Part shown: piece after piece, positions 17,456 to 30,278 of the stretch | How the letters are laid out: each line of letters opens with the position of its first letter | How positions within the stretch are numbered: position 1 is the first letter of the stretch | NCBI RefSeq assembly: GCF_000430805.1 | Contig: NZ_AUMS01000017.1 | Location: forward strand, 1-58,735 | DNA from: Chitinilyticum aquatile DSM 21506 | GTDB lineage: Bacteria; Pseudomonadota; Gammaproteobacteria; Burkholderiales; Chitinibacteraceae | Length of the DNA stretch: 58,735 nt | Reading direction: 5' to 3' | Position numbers and translations under genes: made by a program | The notes under the pieces: model-generated | The model's input: the letters and a program-made list of their open reading frames with translations, nothing else | Database searches by the model: none | What the model was told of the DNA's origin: nothing

Positions 17456-18430
17456 TCATGGCAGCAGCACGGTCGAGGCCGTGGTGCTGCGCGATTCCAG
17501 CGCCCGGTGAGCCTCCGGCGCGTCGGCCAGCGCAAAATGCTGCTGGACCGTTGCGCGCACCTGCCCGTGTTCGAGGATGTGGAAATAGTCGGCGGCAGTA
17601 TCGACCAGCTCCTGCCGGGTGGCCGTGTAATGGCCGAGTGTCGGGCGGGTGAAGAAGAGCGAGCCCTTTTGCGCCAGCAGACCGGGGTTGAACGCCGGTA
17701 CGGCGCCCGAGGCATTGCCGAAGCTCACCAGCATGCCGCGCGGCGCGAGGCAGTCGAGCGAGCCGGCAAAGGTATCCGCGCCGACGCCGTCATACACGAC
17801 CGGGACGCCCCGCCCGCCGGTGATCTCGCGCACAGCGGCCACCCAGTCCTCTTCGCGGTAATTGATCACATGATCGCAGTACAGGCGGGCCAGAGGCATC
17901 TTGTCGTCCGAGCCGACGGTACCGATGACGTGCGCGCCCAGCGCGCGCGCCCACTGGCAGGCAATCTGGCCGACACCGCCGGCTGCCGCATGAAAGAGGA
18001 TGGTCTGCCCGCGCTGTACCGCAAAGGTGCGCTTGAGCAGGTATTGCGCCGTCATGCCGCGCAAGAGTGTTGCCGCGGCCAGTTCGTCGGCAATGCCGAT
18101 GGGGACGGGCACCAGCCGGTCGGCCGGCATGATGCGTTTCCCGGCGTAGGCACCGGTTGCGCCACCAGCGTAGGCCACGCGGTCGCCGGGGCGGAACTCG
18201 CGCACGCCCGGGCCGATGGCTTCAACCTCGCCGCAGGCTTCCAGCCCCAGGCCCGCCGGCAGCGCCAGCGGATACAGGCCGCTGCGGTGGTAGGTATCAA
18301 TGAAATTGACCCCGATGGCCAGATGCCGCAGCAGTACTTCGCCGGGCTGCAGTGCGGGCAGCTCGATGGTTTCGAGCTGCATCACTTCCGGGCCACCGTG
18401 GGCGTGAATGCGGATTGCCTGTGTTTGCAT
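17456..18430 (-). CDS. qorA: NADPH:quinone oxidoreductase, zinc-independent MDR family
   Basis: A 324-residue protein of QOR length. Features: NFIDTYHRSGLYPLALPAGLGLEACG in two blocks, the Rossmann motif AAAGGVGQIACQWARALGA for NADPH, no zinc-ligand cysteines, and the DGVGADTF segment. It reduces quinones or enones in the cytosol. The start is ATG at 18430 (MQTQAIRIHAHGG), with GGGGACATC upstream. It is the first gene of the operon with the YqiA hydrolase and the DyP peroxidase, which suggests a shared redox or aromatic-compound role; that is inference. Confidence 0.92.
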   Translation of the reverse strand: MQTQAIRIHAHGGPEVMQLETIELPALQPGEVLLRHLAIGVNFIDTYHRSGLYPLALPAGLGLEACGEVEAIGPGVREFRPGDRVAYAGGATGAYAGKRIMPADRLVPVPIGIADELAAATLLRGMTAQYLLKRTFAVQRGQTILFHAAAGGVGQIACQWARALGAHVIGTVGSDDKMPLARLYCDHVINYREEDWVAAVREITGGRGVPVVYDGVGADTFAGSLDCLAPRGMLVSFGNASGAVPAFNPGLLAQKGSLFFTRPTLGHYTATRQELVDTAADYFHILEHGQVRATVQQHFALADAPEAHRALESRSTTASTVLLP

Positions 18431-18603
18431 GATGTCCCCTGTCCGGTTCGGGCCGGACTTGTTCATGTCTTGGACGGCTGGAGTTTGAGATCGGATTCTC
18501 GAGTATTCCGCCCCAGTTTAACCGACTGACTGCCAAATTTCCCGCCTCCGGGCGGGACGCTTTACCTTGATCAATTCCTGCCTTGCGCTGTCCGGCGTGC
18601 GGT

Positions 18604-20217
18604 TCAGACCTTGTAGCGGGCAATGGCCTGATCCAGCTCCTGCCCGAGGCGCTGCAGCCGGCTGCCTTCGTCGGCCGTGCTGGCTGCCGCCGCGCTGCTT
18701 TCTTCCGACATCTGCGCCACGCGTTCGACCTGCTGGGCCATGGCCGAGCTCGCCGAGCTCTGCTCGCGCATCGCGCCGGAAATCTCGCTGACCTGGTCAA
18801 CCACCGTGTCGGTGCTCTGGCGGATTTCGCGGATGGCGGCGCTGGCCTCCTGCGCACGCGCAACGCCTTCATCGACCTGCCGCACGGTTTGCTGCATCGT
18901 GTGTACCGTGCTGTTGGCCTCGTTCTGGATGGCGGATACGGTGGAAATGATTTCCTGCGTGGACGAGCCGGTGCGCTCGGCGAGCTTGCGCACTTCGTCG
19001 GCCACCACGGCAAAGCCGCGGCCGAGTTCACCGGCGCGGGCGGCTTCGATGGCAGCGTTGAGTGCCAGCAGATTGGTCTGATCGGCAATTTCCTTGATCA
19101 CGTTCACCACCGAATTGATATTGGCCGTGCGTTCCTTCAGCGACTCGATCTGGCTGGCAGATTGCCGCACCTGCTCGGCAATCTGGTTGATGTTGTTGAT
19201 CGTGCTTTCGATCACCGCGCCGCCGCTGGCCGCCAGCCGGCCGGCCTCGCGCGCGGTGTGGTCGCATTCCTGCGCGCGATCAGCCACGTGGCTGATGCTC
19301 ACAGTGACTTCTTCGATGCCGGCCGCCATGCTCGAGGCCGCGCTGCTGACGCCGTGTGCGGACTGCGACATTTCCTTGCTGGTAGTGGAGAGGTTGCCCA
19401 CCGAGCCGCTGACCTGCACGCCGACCTGGTTGAGCTGCCTGATGCTTTGCTGCAGCGAATCCAGCAGCGCATTGAGTGCCAGCAGCGATTCGCCGATTTC
19501 ATCGCGGTTCCTGACCTCGACCCGGCGCGTGAAGTTGTAATCCTGGCTGAGCTCGGTCACGAATTTCTGCATGCCGGCCAGCGGGCTGGTGATGCTGCGC
19601 GCGATCAGCCAGCCGATCGCACAGATGGCCAGCAGCAGCACAAGCCCCAACCCGATTGACAGGCTGATGGCAGAAGTAATGGCCGAGGCGATGTGTTTTT
19701 TCGATGTCTCGGTCAGGGTGTTGTTGTATTTCACGGCGGTGTCCAGCGCGACAAACACCTTGTCCGCCTGTGCGGCACCCTTGCCGTTGACGAGTTCGCG
19801 CGCGCTGTCGAGCATGTTCTGTGACGACAGATCCAGGATTTCCTGCGCCATCGGCAGATAGAGCGCCAGCTCGCTGCGTGCGGCCTCCAGATTCTTGCGG
19901 TCAGTGTCGTCGACGACCAGCGGTTCATAGGATTTCAGGCCATCATTCAGGTTTTTCACCGAAGTCTTGAATTGTTCTTCGATCTGCTGCTTCTTGTTCA
20001 GATCCGGCTCGATCAGGTGCAGCAGCACATAGCGCCGGATGTTGGCAAATTCGAGTTCGGCATTGGCGAGTACGGCGACCGAGGGCAGCACATTGTCGGT
20101 GATGTCGGTGGCCTCGACTTGTACGGTCATGAATTTGCTGTAATTCACCGCAGTCAGCAGGGCAATGGACAGGGCCGCCAGGGCAACGAGGGCGAGCAGT
20201 TTATGGACGATGCGCAT
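18604..20217 (-). CDS. Methyl-accepting chemotaxis protein
   Basis: A 537-residue chemoreceptor. TM1 is at about residues 7-27, a periplasmic four-helix-bundle ligand domain at ~28-185, TM2 at ~188-210 ([19 protein letters not shown]), and HAMP at ~211-265. The long signalling coiled coil has the conserved hairpin tip [20 protein letters not shown] and [17 protein letters not shown]. It lacks a C-terminal NWETF tether. Ligand unknown. Monocistronic; ATG 20217. Confidence 0.95.
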   Translation of the reverse strand: MRIVHKLLALVALAALSIALLTAVNYSKFMTVQVEATDITDNVLPSVAVLANAELEFANIRRYVLLHLIEPDLNKKQQIEEQFKTSVKNLNDGLKSYEPLVVDDTDRKNLEAARSELALYLPMAQEILDLSSQNMLDSARELVNGKGAAQADKVFVALDTAVKYNNTLTETSKKHIASAITSAISLSIGLGLVLLLAICAIGWLIARSITSPLAGMQKFVTELSQDYNFTRRVEVRNRDEIGESLLALNALLDSLQQSIRQLNQVGVQVSGSVGNLSTTSKEMSQSAHGVSSAASSMAAGIEEVTVSISHVADRAQECDHTAREAGRLAASGGAVIESTINNINQIAEQVRQSASQIESLKERTANINSVVNVIKEIADQTNLLALNAAIEAARAGELGRGFAVVADEVRKLAERTGSSTQEIISTVSAIQNEANSTVHTMQQTVRQVDEGVARAQEASAAIREIRQSTDTVVDQVSEISGAMREQSSASSAMAQQVERVAQMSEESSAAAASTADEGSRLQRLGQELDQAIARYKV

Positions 20218-20420
20218 GGTGCAGTTCTCCGCGTTAAAGGGGCAGCAGTCTGTGTTGTAGCAAACTTACGGCGTGTTGGCCTGAATACCGTAGCGGAGCA
20301 AGTTCACGCTGGTTGGTCTGACAGCTCAGGTGGAAAGATGCGGAGGCGGGAATGGGTGAGGGAGCGGATGGTTCCGTGTGCAGGAAGATCGTCTGCTGCT
20401 CGGGCTTTACTGTCTATATG

Positions 20421-20466
20421 GGTATTGCCCTGCGGCCATTTATTTGCAATGGCTGCAGGGCAATAC
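20421..20466. repeat. Dispersed hairpin repeat, best-paired copy
   Basis: GTATTGCCCTGC pairs perfectly with GCAGGGCAATAC, and the inner GCCATT pairs with AATGGC around a 7-base loop. It lies between the chemoreceptor and fabI, next to a 141-bp MITE-like element. No gene is visible in the 410 bp between those two genes. Confidence 0.75.
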
Positions 20467-20480
20467 AATCTAATGTATTT

Positions 20481-20621
20481 CCGGCTATGTCTCTGCTTCA
20501 GAATCGTCATTCCCGCGTACGCGGGAATCCAGATGAAGGTTGTGAAATCAAGCTTTGCTCTGGATGCCCGCCTTCGCGGGCATGACGAAAAAAGGGTTTC
20601 TGAAAGAGAGACATAATCAGG
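20481..20621. mobile_element. 141-bp MITE-like element with 9-bp target duplication
   Basis: The ends are inverted copies of about 23 bp sharing TATGTCTCT..TTCAGAA. The direct repeat AATGTATTT flanks it at 20472-20480 and 20622-20630; the right copy overlaps the fabI stop codon. Inside are two facing hairpins with CATTCCCGCG and GCCCGC arms, of the kind dispersed in many proteobacterial genomes. No coding capacity. Confidence 0.75.
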
Positions 20622-20628
20622 AATGTAT

Positions 20629-21396
20629 TTACGCCAGTGTGTGCATGCCGCTGTCGACATAGAAGGTCGTGCCGGTCAGGCGTTTGGCGCCATCACTGCA
20701 CAGGAAGGCAGCTGCCGCGCCCACGTCGTCGATGTCGATCAGCTCGCGCATCGGTGCCTGGGCGGCTGATTGCTCCAGCAGACTGTCGAAGGCCGGAATG
20801 CCGCTGGCGGCGCGCGTCATCACCGGGCCGGGCGATACGGCATGCACGCGAATCCGGTGCGGGCCGAGTTCGTTGGCCAGATAGCGCACACTGGCTTCCA
20901 GCGCGGCCTTCACCGGGCCCATCACGCCATAATTCGGCACCACTTTTTCCGAACCGTAATAGCTCATTGTCAGCAGCGTGCCGCCATCCTTCATCAGCGG
21001 CTCGGCCAGGCGCGCCATGCGGATGAAGGAATGACACGACACGTCCATGGCCATCATGAAGCCTTCCGCGCTGGTATCGACCACCCGGCCGTGCAGGTCA
21101 TCCTTCGGCGCAAAGGCGATCGAGTGCACGCCGATGTCGAGCTTGCCCCATTTGGCTTCGATGTCGGCAAACACGGCTTCGAGGCTGCCGGCTTCCTGCA
21201 CATTGCATTTCACCAGTACGCCGGGCTGCAGTTCGTCGATCAGCGGGGCGATGAAGTCGCGCGTGCGGTCGGTCTGGTAAGTGATCGCCAGTTCGGCACC
21301 CTGTGCTTTCAGTGCTTTGGCGATGCCATAGGCAATCGAATTTTCGTTGGCCATCCCCAGAATCAGGGCGACCTTGCCTTTCAATGCTTGTTCCAT
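20629..21396 (-). CDS. fabI: Enoyl-[acyl-carrier-protein] reductase (NADH)
   Basis: A 255-residue SDR of FabI type, performing the last reduction of each fatty-acid elongation cycle. The cofactor segment GMANENSIAYGIAKAL near the N-terminus replaces the classical GxxxGxG. The catalytic pair lies in NYGVMGPVKAALE (Tyr-x6-Lys), with the FabI-type SYYGSEKVVPN before it. SPGPVMTRAASGI forms the substrate loop. It follows the DUF3141 gene by 15 bp, so the two are probably co-transcribed. The stop codon overlaps the target duplication of the downstream MITE. Confidence 0.93.
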   Translation of the reverse strand: MEQALKGKVALILGMANENSIAYGIAKALKAQGAELAITYQTDRTRDFIAPLIDELQPGVLVKCNVQEAGSLEAVFADIEAKWGKLDIGVHSIAFAPKDDLHGRVVDTSAEGFMMAMDVSCHSFIRMARLAEPLMKDGGTLLTMSYYGSEKVVPNYGVMGPVKAALEASVRYLANELGPHRIRVHAVSPGPVMTRAASGIPAFDSLLEQSAAQAPMRELIDIDDVGAAAAFLCSDGAKRLTGTTFYVDSGMHTLA

Positions 21397-21411
21397 GCGA
21401 TGCTGCTCCTG

Positions 21412-23904
21412 TTACTTGCCGGAATCGGGTGTGGTTTTGGGCGTGCTCTTGCGGGTACGCGCCGGTGCTTTCTTCGTATCTGCGGCAGCGGCCGGGCTGG
21501 CGCTGGCCGTGGCAGCCCCGGGCGCAGCAGCCTTGCTGGAAGCCGGTTTTGCCGCCGCCGGTTTGGCTGCGGGGGCAGCCGTCCCGCGGCCTGCCTTCTG
21601 CGCCGGCTTGCTGGTGGCTGGGGAGGACTTTAGCGCATCATCCTGCGCCGGAGCCTGCGCTGACGCAAGCGGAGTGCTGGCAGTCGCAGCAGGCTGCAAG
21701 TTGCTGCGCAAGGCCTGCAGGCGGCTCGACAGCTGCTCGTATTCACCCGGCACCAGCTCGGCCAGGCGGGCGTAGGTCTGGAAGGCCGCATCCAGATCGG
21801 CCGGATTGGCAAACAGCGCCGGCAGGCTGGCACGCGCCGCATCGTGCAGGCGCCATACCAGCAGGCTCTGCTCGCGGATCAGGCCACGCAGTGCGTCGTC
21901 CGTCAGCGCCTGCAGCTGCGGTTGCTGCTGCAGCCAGTCGATGGTGAACTGGCGACGCGCCAGCGGGATCGTGTCGCCTTCGCGGGTCAGCAAAAGGCCA
22001 AGCCGGATCAGGCCGGCGGCAACGCCGCCTTCGCCAAGCCGCGCGGCCAGCGTGGCATCGTCAACATGGTTGTGGTCCACCGGCTGCTGGCGGTCGAGGC
22101 GGTTTTCCTCGCCGATGCCCTGGATGGCGAGCCAGCCGTAGGTCTGGAAGAACAGCGCCTCCATGCTCATGTCGCGCAGATTGCCGATGAGGTCGAGCGT
22201 GGCCGACATCTGTTTTGCCAGCTGGCGTTCCCAGGCGCGCCACGGGTTGTCGTCTGAAGTCGGCTTGCGCTTGTCGCGCAGCAGGTCGGCGGCCATCCCG
22301 ATGGCCGTGGCGGCCGGGTTGAGGCTGGACCAGCTCCAGCGCTGCAGGCGCACCGGATGCAGAGCCCGGCTGGCGGCCGCCATGGGCTCGTTCGTCAGCG
22401 CGCGCACCAGCGGGCGGCCGAAAAGCTGATAGCCGCGTGTGGTGAATTCGGAAACCGCCTCGACGGCGGCAAACGGAATCTCGTCCTGCCGTTTGTATTC
22501 CTGCACCTTGTTGAGTTCTTCCACGCGGCGCTCGGTCAGCTCGGCACGCCAGCCGCCATCGGCCGATTCGTCCTTGACGATTTTCATCGCGTAGAGGCCT
22601 GGCGGCAGCGTTTCGATCACGTGCATCAGTTCGACGATCTTGGCGTGTTCCTTGGTCGCCACGCCGGCGGACACGAAAATGCCGAGGTGGCCGATGCTCT
22701 GGTGCACGAGGCCGACGACGACCTGGCCGGCATTTTTCAGCGCATCGGTGGTCGGGTAAAGATCGAGAATCCAGTTGAAGGCCTGCTGCGGCGGGGTGAT
22801 GTTGTCGCCCAGCGAGGCGAACACGACGATGGGCGCATGGATGGCTTTCAGGTCGTATGCGCCGCTGCTGCCGTGCGCCGTGCCCTCGACGAGGTTGTTG
22901 CCGATGAAGAGGTTTTCGACAATCCAGCGGATTTCTTCCTCGTTCATCAGGTAGTTGCCGCCCCACCAGCGCTCGAATTCCAGGAAGCGCGGCGGCTCGG
23001 TATCAACCTTGTCATACAGGTGGTAACTCTTGTCGACCAGCGTGTTGCCGAGGTCGAGGTTCTCGAAATTGCTGACCAGATGCGCGCCGTCGAAGACACC
23101 ATTGCCGAGATCGGACGCCAGCAGCGCCGGCCATGCACCGCCCAGAATGCCGCCCGAATAGCGCATCGGGTTATTGTCGTTGCCGGCCCAGTAGGACACC
23201 GGCGCGCCGTTGACGACGATGGCACCGACCAACTCGGGTGCGCCAGCTGCCGCCAGCATCGCCGCCCAGCCGCCCTGACAGTTGCCCACCAGTACCGGCT
23301 TGGGCGCGTCCGGGTGCTGGCGGATGATCCAGCGCAGGAATTCCTGCTCGGCCAGCGTCACGTCCGCCAGGGTCTGGCCCGGCTCGGGGCGCGGGAAGAA
23401 AATCACCGCGTACACCGGATGCGCATCCTGCAGCGCCATGCCGATTTCCGAATCCTGCTTGAAGCCGCCGATGCCCGGACCGTGGCCGGCACGCGGATCG
23501 ATGATTACGTAGGGGCGCCGCGCCGGATCGACTGCGGCCTCGCCCTCGGGCGGAATGATGCGGGCCAGCGCATAGTTCACCGGACGCATGAAATTGCGCG
23601 CGTCGACCACGATTTCATAATCGAAATGCAGCACCGGCGGCTTGCCGGCCGCCTCGTGCTTCAGGAACTGGTCTCCGCGCTGGCGCAGCACATCCCAGAA
23701 CAGGACCTGCCGCTCGGCGCTATCGCGCAGATAGTCCGCGCCGCTTTCCCACCAGGATTTGGGATCTGGCAACGTGGTGGCAGAGAGTGGCGGGAGGGAG
23801 TCCAGCGCTTTTTCGCTGGCGGCGCCGAGGCGTTGCTGAAAGAGGCGGGCAACCTTGCCCTGCATCTGGATGGCCTGCTCCAGTTGCGATTGATTGATCC
23901 ACAT
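21412..23904 (-). CDS. DUF3141 alpha/beta-hydrolase, PHA-synthase-like, with basic low-complexity tail
   Basis: An 830-residue protein. Residues ~1-120 are helical. The alpha/beta-hydrolase core follows (~120-480), with RPYVIIDPRAGHGPGIGGFK and the nucleophile elbow GNCQGGW, where Cys sits at the nucleophile position as in PhaC polymerases. A helical DUF3141 region runs ~480-740. The last ~90 residues are an Ala/Pro/Lys repeat tail resembling histone H1-like or phasin-type linkers, probably binding polyanions or granules. Function in PHA or acyl-CoA metabolism is inference from the PhaC-like elbow and the fabI neighbour. The start is ATG 23904 (MWINQSQ), eight bases after AAGGA; an in-frame ATG three codons earlier overlaps that site. 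Confidence 0.85.
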   Translation of the reverse strand: MWINQSQLEQAIQMQGKVARLFQQRLGAASEKALDSLPPLSATTLPDPKSWWESGADYLRDSAERQVLFWDVLRQRGDQFLKHEAAGKPPVLHFDYEIVVDARNFMRPVNYALARIIPPEGEAAVDPARRPYVIIDPRAGHGPGIGGFKQDSEIGMALQDAHPVYAVIFFPRPEPGQTLADVTLAEQEFLRWIIRQHPDAPKPVLVGNCQGGWAAMLAAAGAPELVGAIVVNGAPVSYWAGNDNNPMRYSGGILGGAWPALLASDLGNGVFDGAHLVSNFENLDLGNTLVDKSYHLYDKVDTEPPRFLEFERWWGGNYLMNEEEIRWIVENLFIGNNLVEGTAHGSSGAYDLKAIHAPIVVFASLGDNITPPQQAFNWILDLYPTTDALKNAGQVVVGLVHQSIGHLGIFVSAGVATKEHAKIVELMHVIETLPPGLYAMKIVKDESADGGWRAELTERRVEELNKVQEYKRQDEIPFAAVEAVSEFTTRGYQLFGRPLVRALTNEPMAAASRALHPVRLQRWSWSSLNPAATAIGMAADLLRDKRKPTSDDNPWRAWERQLAKQMSATLDLIGNLRDMSMEALFFQTYGWLAIQGIGEENRLDRQQPVDHNHVDDATLAARLGEGGVAAGLIRLGLLLTREGDTIPLARRQFTIDWLQQQPQLQALTDDALRGLIREQSLLVWRLHDAARASLPALFANPADLDAAFQTYARLAELVPGEYEQLSSRLQALRSNLQPAATASTPLASAQAPAQDDALKSSPATSKPAQKAGRGTAAPAAKPAAAKPASSKAAAPGAATASASPAAAADTKKAPARTRKSTPKTTPDSGK

Positions 23905-24064
23905 AAACACCATCCTTTTTGATTGCTTCGATCAAGTGACTGATATTTCAATGAATGTCGCAGCTGGTCTGCGGCAGGCAGGGGCCTTGGGGCGATGAAT
24001 TATTGCACTGCAATATAAAGGAAGAATGTCCGAGCCGCCGGCAATTTGCAAGCAATATGCAAGG

Positions 24065-24091
24065 CAAAAAAATACCGGGCGCGAGGCCCGG
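24065..24091 (-). terminator. Rho-independent terminator
   Basis: The stem ACCGGGC/GCCCGGT is followed on the minus strand by a run of T. It ends the transcript of the small Ala/Gln/Pro-rich protein gene. Confidence 0.8.
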
Positions 24092-24137
24092 TGGGTGAGG
24101 TGTGGTTGACCGGCCACGAGAGCCGGCGGCCTTCGCA

Positions 24138-24605
24138 TCAGGCCGTGAGGCTGATGCGGCGGCTTTCCGAACTGGCGCTGTCTGCCTGGCTGCCGGCTGG
24201 CGTGGCCTCCAGCGGCTGCGGCGCAGGGGCTTGCGATGCCGGCGGTGTGGCCTGTGCCTGCTGCTGCGCATACTCGGCCACCGCCATGCGGGTCTGGCGC
24301 GTCTGCAGTTTCTGCGTGGCTTCGATCATGTCGCTGGCGCTGATGCTGCCGGTAGCGCTGCCGCCGCTGGTCGAGGAATCCTGACCGGTGGCAGCCTGGT
24401 AGCTGCTGGTATAGGTGTTGAGCATCTGCTGCGCCTGCTGCGAGATGTACACCGTTTCGGCCATGTTCTTCGCATTGCTGCGCAGCGCCTCGCGCTGATC
24501 CCTGATCTGGCTGGCCAGCTCGCCATTCGGCGGGGTAGCGGGTTTGGTCGCGCTGATGCTGCTCGGCGGCGTGGTGTAGCTCATGCTGCTTGACCTGATT
24601 TCCAT
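24138..24605 (-). CDS. Hypothetical low-complexity protein
   Basis: A 155-residue protein, unrecognised. The N-terminal part is Ser/Thr/Pro-rich, followed by a helical segment (ELASQIRDQREALRSNAKNM), a Ser/Gly/Thr linker, a second amphipathic helix (SDMIEATQKLQTRQTRMAV) and an Ala/Gln/Pro tail. No signal peptide or membrane helix. The two helices could oligomerise. It is flanked by its own terminator. The ATG at 24605 follows a GGAG motif; a second Met (MSYTTPP) lies eight codons in. Confidence 0.65.
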   Translation of the reverse strand: MEIRSSSMSYTTPPSSISATKPATPPNGELASQIRDQREALRSNAKNMAETVYISQQAQQMLNTYTSSYQAATGQDSSTSGGSATGSISASDMIEATQKLQTRQTRMAVAEYAQQQAQATPPASQAPAPQPLEATPAGSQADSASSESRRISLTA

Positions 24606-24743
24606 GGCGGGTCTCCTCGGGAGCCATTCATGTACTGATTGTATGCCCCTAGCTGATTGATTTCATTGGCATTATGACCGGTGGCAGGCCGTGCGGGGCG
24701 GGGCAGCGAGTTGCCACTGGCATCGATTTCTGCAGGGCTTTCA

Positions 24744-24800
24744 GGGTATATGGTTGTAGCCGTTGTGTTTGAAAGGCTATGGCAAAGTACATGGCAATGT
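24744..24800. repeat. Degenerate copy of the dispersed hairpin repeat, upstream of metH
   Basis: GGGTATATGG, an inner GCC...GGC and ATGGCAA form a weak version of the family. It occupies the leader region of metH. I find no convincing cobalamin or SAM riboswitch in the 300 bp between the preceding gene and metH. Confidence 0.5.
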
Positions 24801-24906
24801 ATTGCGGTGCTGGCAGGCGCGGCATTCCTCGCATCGGTGCGGCGTGAGGTACTGGCGCTTCATGGTAAGATTCACGGTTTTGCAGTTTGCCAATCCGGAT
24901 AAACCC

Positions 24907-28626
<3,720 letters not shown>

Positions 28627-28670
28627 TGGTTTGGATTGATTAGGCTGTAGAGCAATACCCTGAACAAAAA

Positions 28671-28694
28671 GCCCCGCGGACGCGGGGTTTTTTA
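28671..28694 (+). terminator. metH rho-independent terminator
   Basis: CCCCGCG/CGCGGGG around a 2-base loop, followed by six T. A half copy of the dispersed repeat (GGCTGTAGAGCAATACCC, 28643-28660) lies between it and the metH stop. Confidence 0.9.
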
Positions 28695-28774
28695 TTGTGA
28701 GTCACGTTGTGTTGGTGATTTAATAAGTGGTTTTAGATCAATTTTTGCTTGATATAAATTAGGGTTTGTGTGCT

Positions 28775-29104
28775 TTATTTGAATATTTCGACAAAGTGTT
28801 TGACCCATAATGCAGAGCTAGGAATCGTGTCGTTTGTGTAGCTTGCACTTAATTTATACTTGTTCTTGTTGACGAAGTCGCGCATCTCCGCTTGGCGTTG
28901 GAATCCATTTAGCGACTTTGCCTTTATTGCGAAATTGTTGTGGTTGATGAGTGAGTACTCGGCTGATGTGTTTAATTCATAGTCATTATCGAAATCGAAT
29001 AATGTTCCGGATATTTTCTTTACCGAATTAAAGAATTTCTCGGGGTTTAGAACGTCTTCTATGGTTGTTTTTGTATGGTCACCTGGTTGGCCTACTTTTA
29101 ATAG
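28775..29104 (-). pseudogene. Severed C-terminal part of the OLD/AAA15-type ATPase gene
   Basis: On the minus strand this stretch is open from the insertion point to a TAA at 28775-28777, encoding 108 residues after the shared CTA codon (it begins LKVGQPGDHTKTT and ends WVKHFVEIFK). It has no start codon or ribosome site of its own. Its AT-rich composition matches the ATPase gene at 40.7-42.3 kb, not its neighbours metH or the provirus. Joining it to codon 532 of that gene, after removing the 11,588-bp element and one TAG, restores one continuous frame of 640 residues. It is therefore the displaced 3' end of that gene. Confidence 0.88.
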
Positions 29105-29122
29105 GGCGGATTAACAAACGAA
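29105..29122 (+). repeat. Left terminal inverted repeat of the provirus
   Basis: GGCGGATTAACAAACGAA, inverted relative to 40675-40692 with one mismatch. A sub-terminal GGCACCCC is at 29129-29136. The transposase stop codon lies 18 bp inside. Confidence 0.85.
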
Positions 29123-29139
29123 GCAGCTGGCACCCCGGA

Positions 29140-30117
29140 TTACGTGATTCTTATCAACTTCGCGGCCTGATCGTATTCCATTCCTGTCAACTCTGCAAAT
29201 ACCTGTAGTGGGGTTTTGTAGCCCAATCTTTTACGCGGCCTTGTATTTAGCTGTTTGCGCATGTTGTATATCCGCCACTCTTCAACCGTTTTCATTGATT
29301 CCCCTTTCGGGAAATACTGCCGAATCAGCCCATTCGTATTTTCATTGCTGCCGCGCTGCCATGGCGCGTGAGGCTTGGCAAAGTAGAAATCCACCCCCAG
29401 CCGCTGGGCTACGCGCTCATGCTCGGCAAATTCCATGCCGTTGTCCGATGTGATGGTTTTGACATGCGACTGCAGCGGCAGCAGCAGGGCGAGGACGCCA
29501 TCAGCTACCGCGTCAGCATGCTTCCCCGGCACCCACTTCTGCAGGGCCAACCCGGTTTTGCGCTCATTCAGGCTGATCAGTGCGCCTTGATGCTGCGCGC
29601 CAATGACCAGATCAAGCTCCCAATCCCCGACGCGCTCGCGGGTTTCTACGATCTGCGGACGCTCTGTAATGTCCCGGCGATTCGGTATCTTTCCGCGCGT
29701 TTCCTTGGTGTGGCGCTGCCGGTATGGCCTGCCGTGGCGCAGCATGCGGTAGCGCTTGCCGCCTTTGCGTTTGTCTGCAGCAACCCAGCGGTAAATGCTC
29801 ATGTGGCTGACGCGGCATGCCTTGCTGCCGGCGATCTGCTCGGGACTCCAATCCTCTGCCATGAGCGTTTCCACTTTCGCCCACACCGTTTCGTCCAGGC
29901 GCTTGGCGTTATTGGCCTTGCGCTCGCTGGCCAGCTGCTGTGCCGTGGCGGCATCATAAGGCTGACCGGGCAGGGTGTTGCGCTGCAGTTCGCTCTTGAT
30001 GGTGGACACGGCGCGACCCAGCTTGGCGGCAATATCGGCATAATCCGTGACCCCGACCGAGAGTAGGGCGGCAATCTGGTGGCGTTCGCTGATTGAAATC
30101 TGTCTGTAACCGCGCAT
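29140..30117 (-). CDS. IS30-family DDE transposase, the probable integrase of the provirus
   Basis: A 325-residue protein. The N-terminal helix-turn-helix starts YRQISISERHQIAALLSVG, followed by a second HTH around LGRAVSTIKSELQRN, both typical of IS30 transposases. The C-terminal rve/DDE core has WELDLVIGAQHQGAL (first Asp), TSDNGMEFAEHE (second Asp) and the HAPWQRGSNENTNGLIRQYFPKG block with the catalytic Glu. The gene ends 18 bp from the left inverted repeat. I find no second inverted repeat just upstream of it, as an independent 1-1.2 kb IS30 copy would need; the only match is at the far end of the 11.6-kb element. Direct use as viral integrase is inference, with precedent in filamentous phages. 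Confidence 0.93.
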   Translation of the reverse strand: MRGYRQISISERHQIAALLSVGVTDYADIAAKLGRAVSTIKSELQRNTLPGQPYDAATAQQLASERKANNAKRLDETVWAKVETLMAEDWSPEQIAGSKACRVSHMSIYRWVAADKRKGGKRYRMLRHGRPYRQRHTKETRGKIPNRRDITERPQIVETRERVGDWELDLVIGAQHQGALISLNERKTGLALQKWVPGKHADAVADGVLALLLPLQSHVKTITSDNGMEFAEHERVAQRLGVDFYFAKPHAPWQRGSNENTNGLIRQYFPKGESMKTVEEWRIYNMRKQLNTRPRKRLGYKTPLQVFAELTGMEYDQAAKLIRIT

Positions 30118-30200
30118 GATGTTTGCCTTGTTGTAACTTCGGCAATCATCGTAATTGTGCTGTCAACTTCTGGCAGTGTCTGCGATCAATTGACGCAACG

Positions 30201-30230
30201 CACAAAGCCCAGCATTAGCTGGGCTTTGTG
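30201..30230. terminator. Perfect bidirectional stem-loop at the end of the viral late block
   Basis: CACAAAGCCCAGC, loop ATTA, and the perfect 13-bp complement. It separates the last late-block gene from the transposase gene, which then has its own 80-bp leader. T-runs are short, so termination may be partial. Confidence 0.7.
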
Positions 30231-30278
30231 AGCGGTGTGCATTATTTCGCCAGTCCGAGAATCAGCGGTGTTGCTGCA

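Noticed and set aside
22357-23922. 521-residue plus-strand reading frame
   Set aside because: Antisense to the DUF3141 gene; composition typical of shadow frames.
24606-24906. Cobalamin or SAM riboswitch in front of metH
   Set aside because: No B12-box or SAM-I core is recognisable; the leader is mostly a degenerate hairpin repeat.
28775-29104. An independent small gene
   Set aside because: It has no start codon or ribosome site and continues the ATPase reading frame exactly.
30186-30199. CAATTGACGCAACG as an IS30 inverted-repeat end
   Set aside because: It resembles part of the IS30 end but is in the wrong orientation relative to the transposase and has no partner.
29140-30230. The transposase as an independent IS30 copy that merely landed beside a provirus
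   Set aside because: No partner for the left inverted repeat exists between 30118 and 30230; the only partner lies at 40675-40692 with a matching target duplication.
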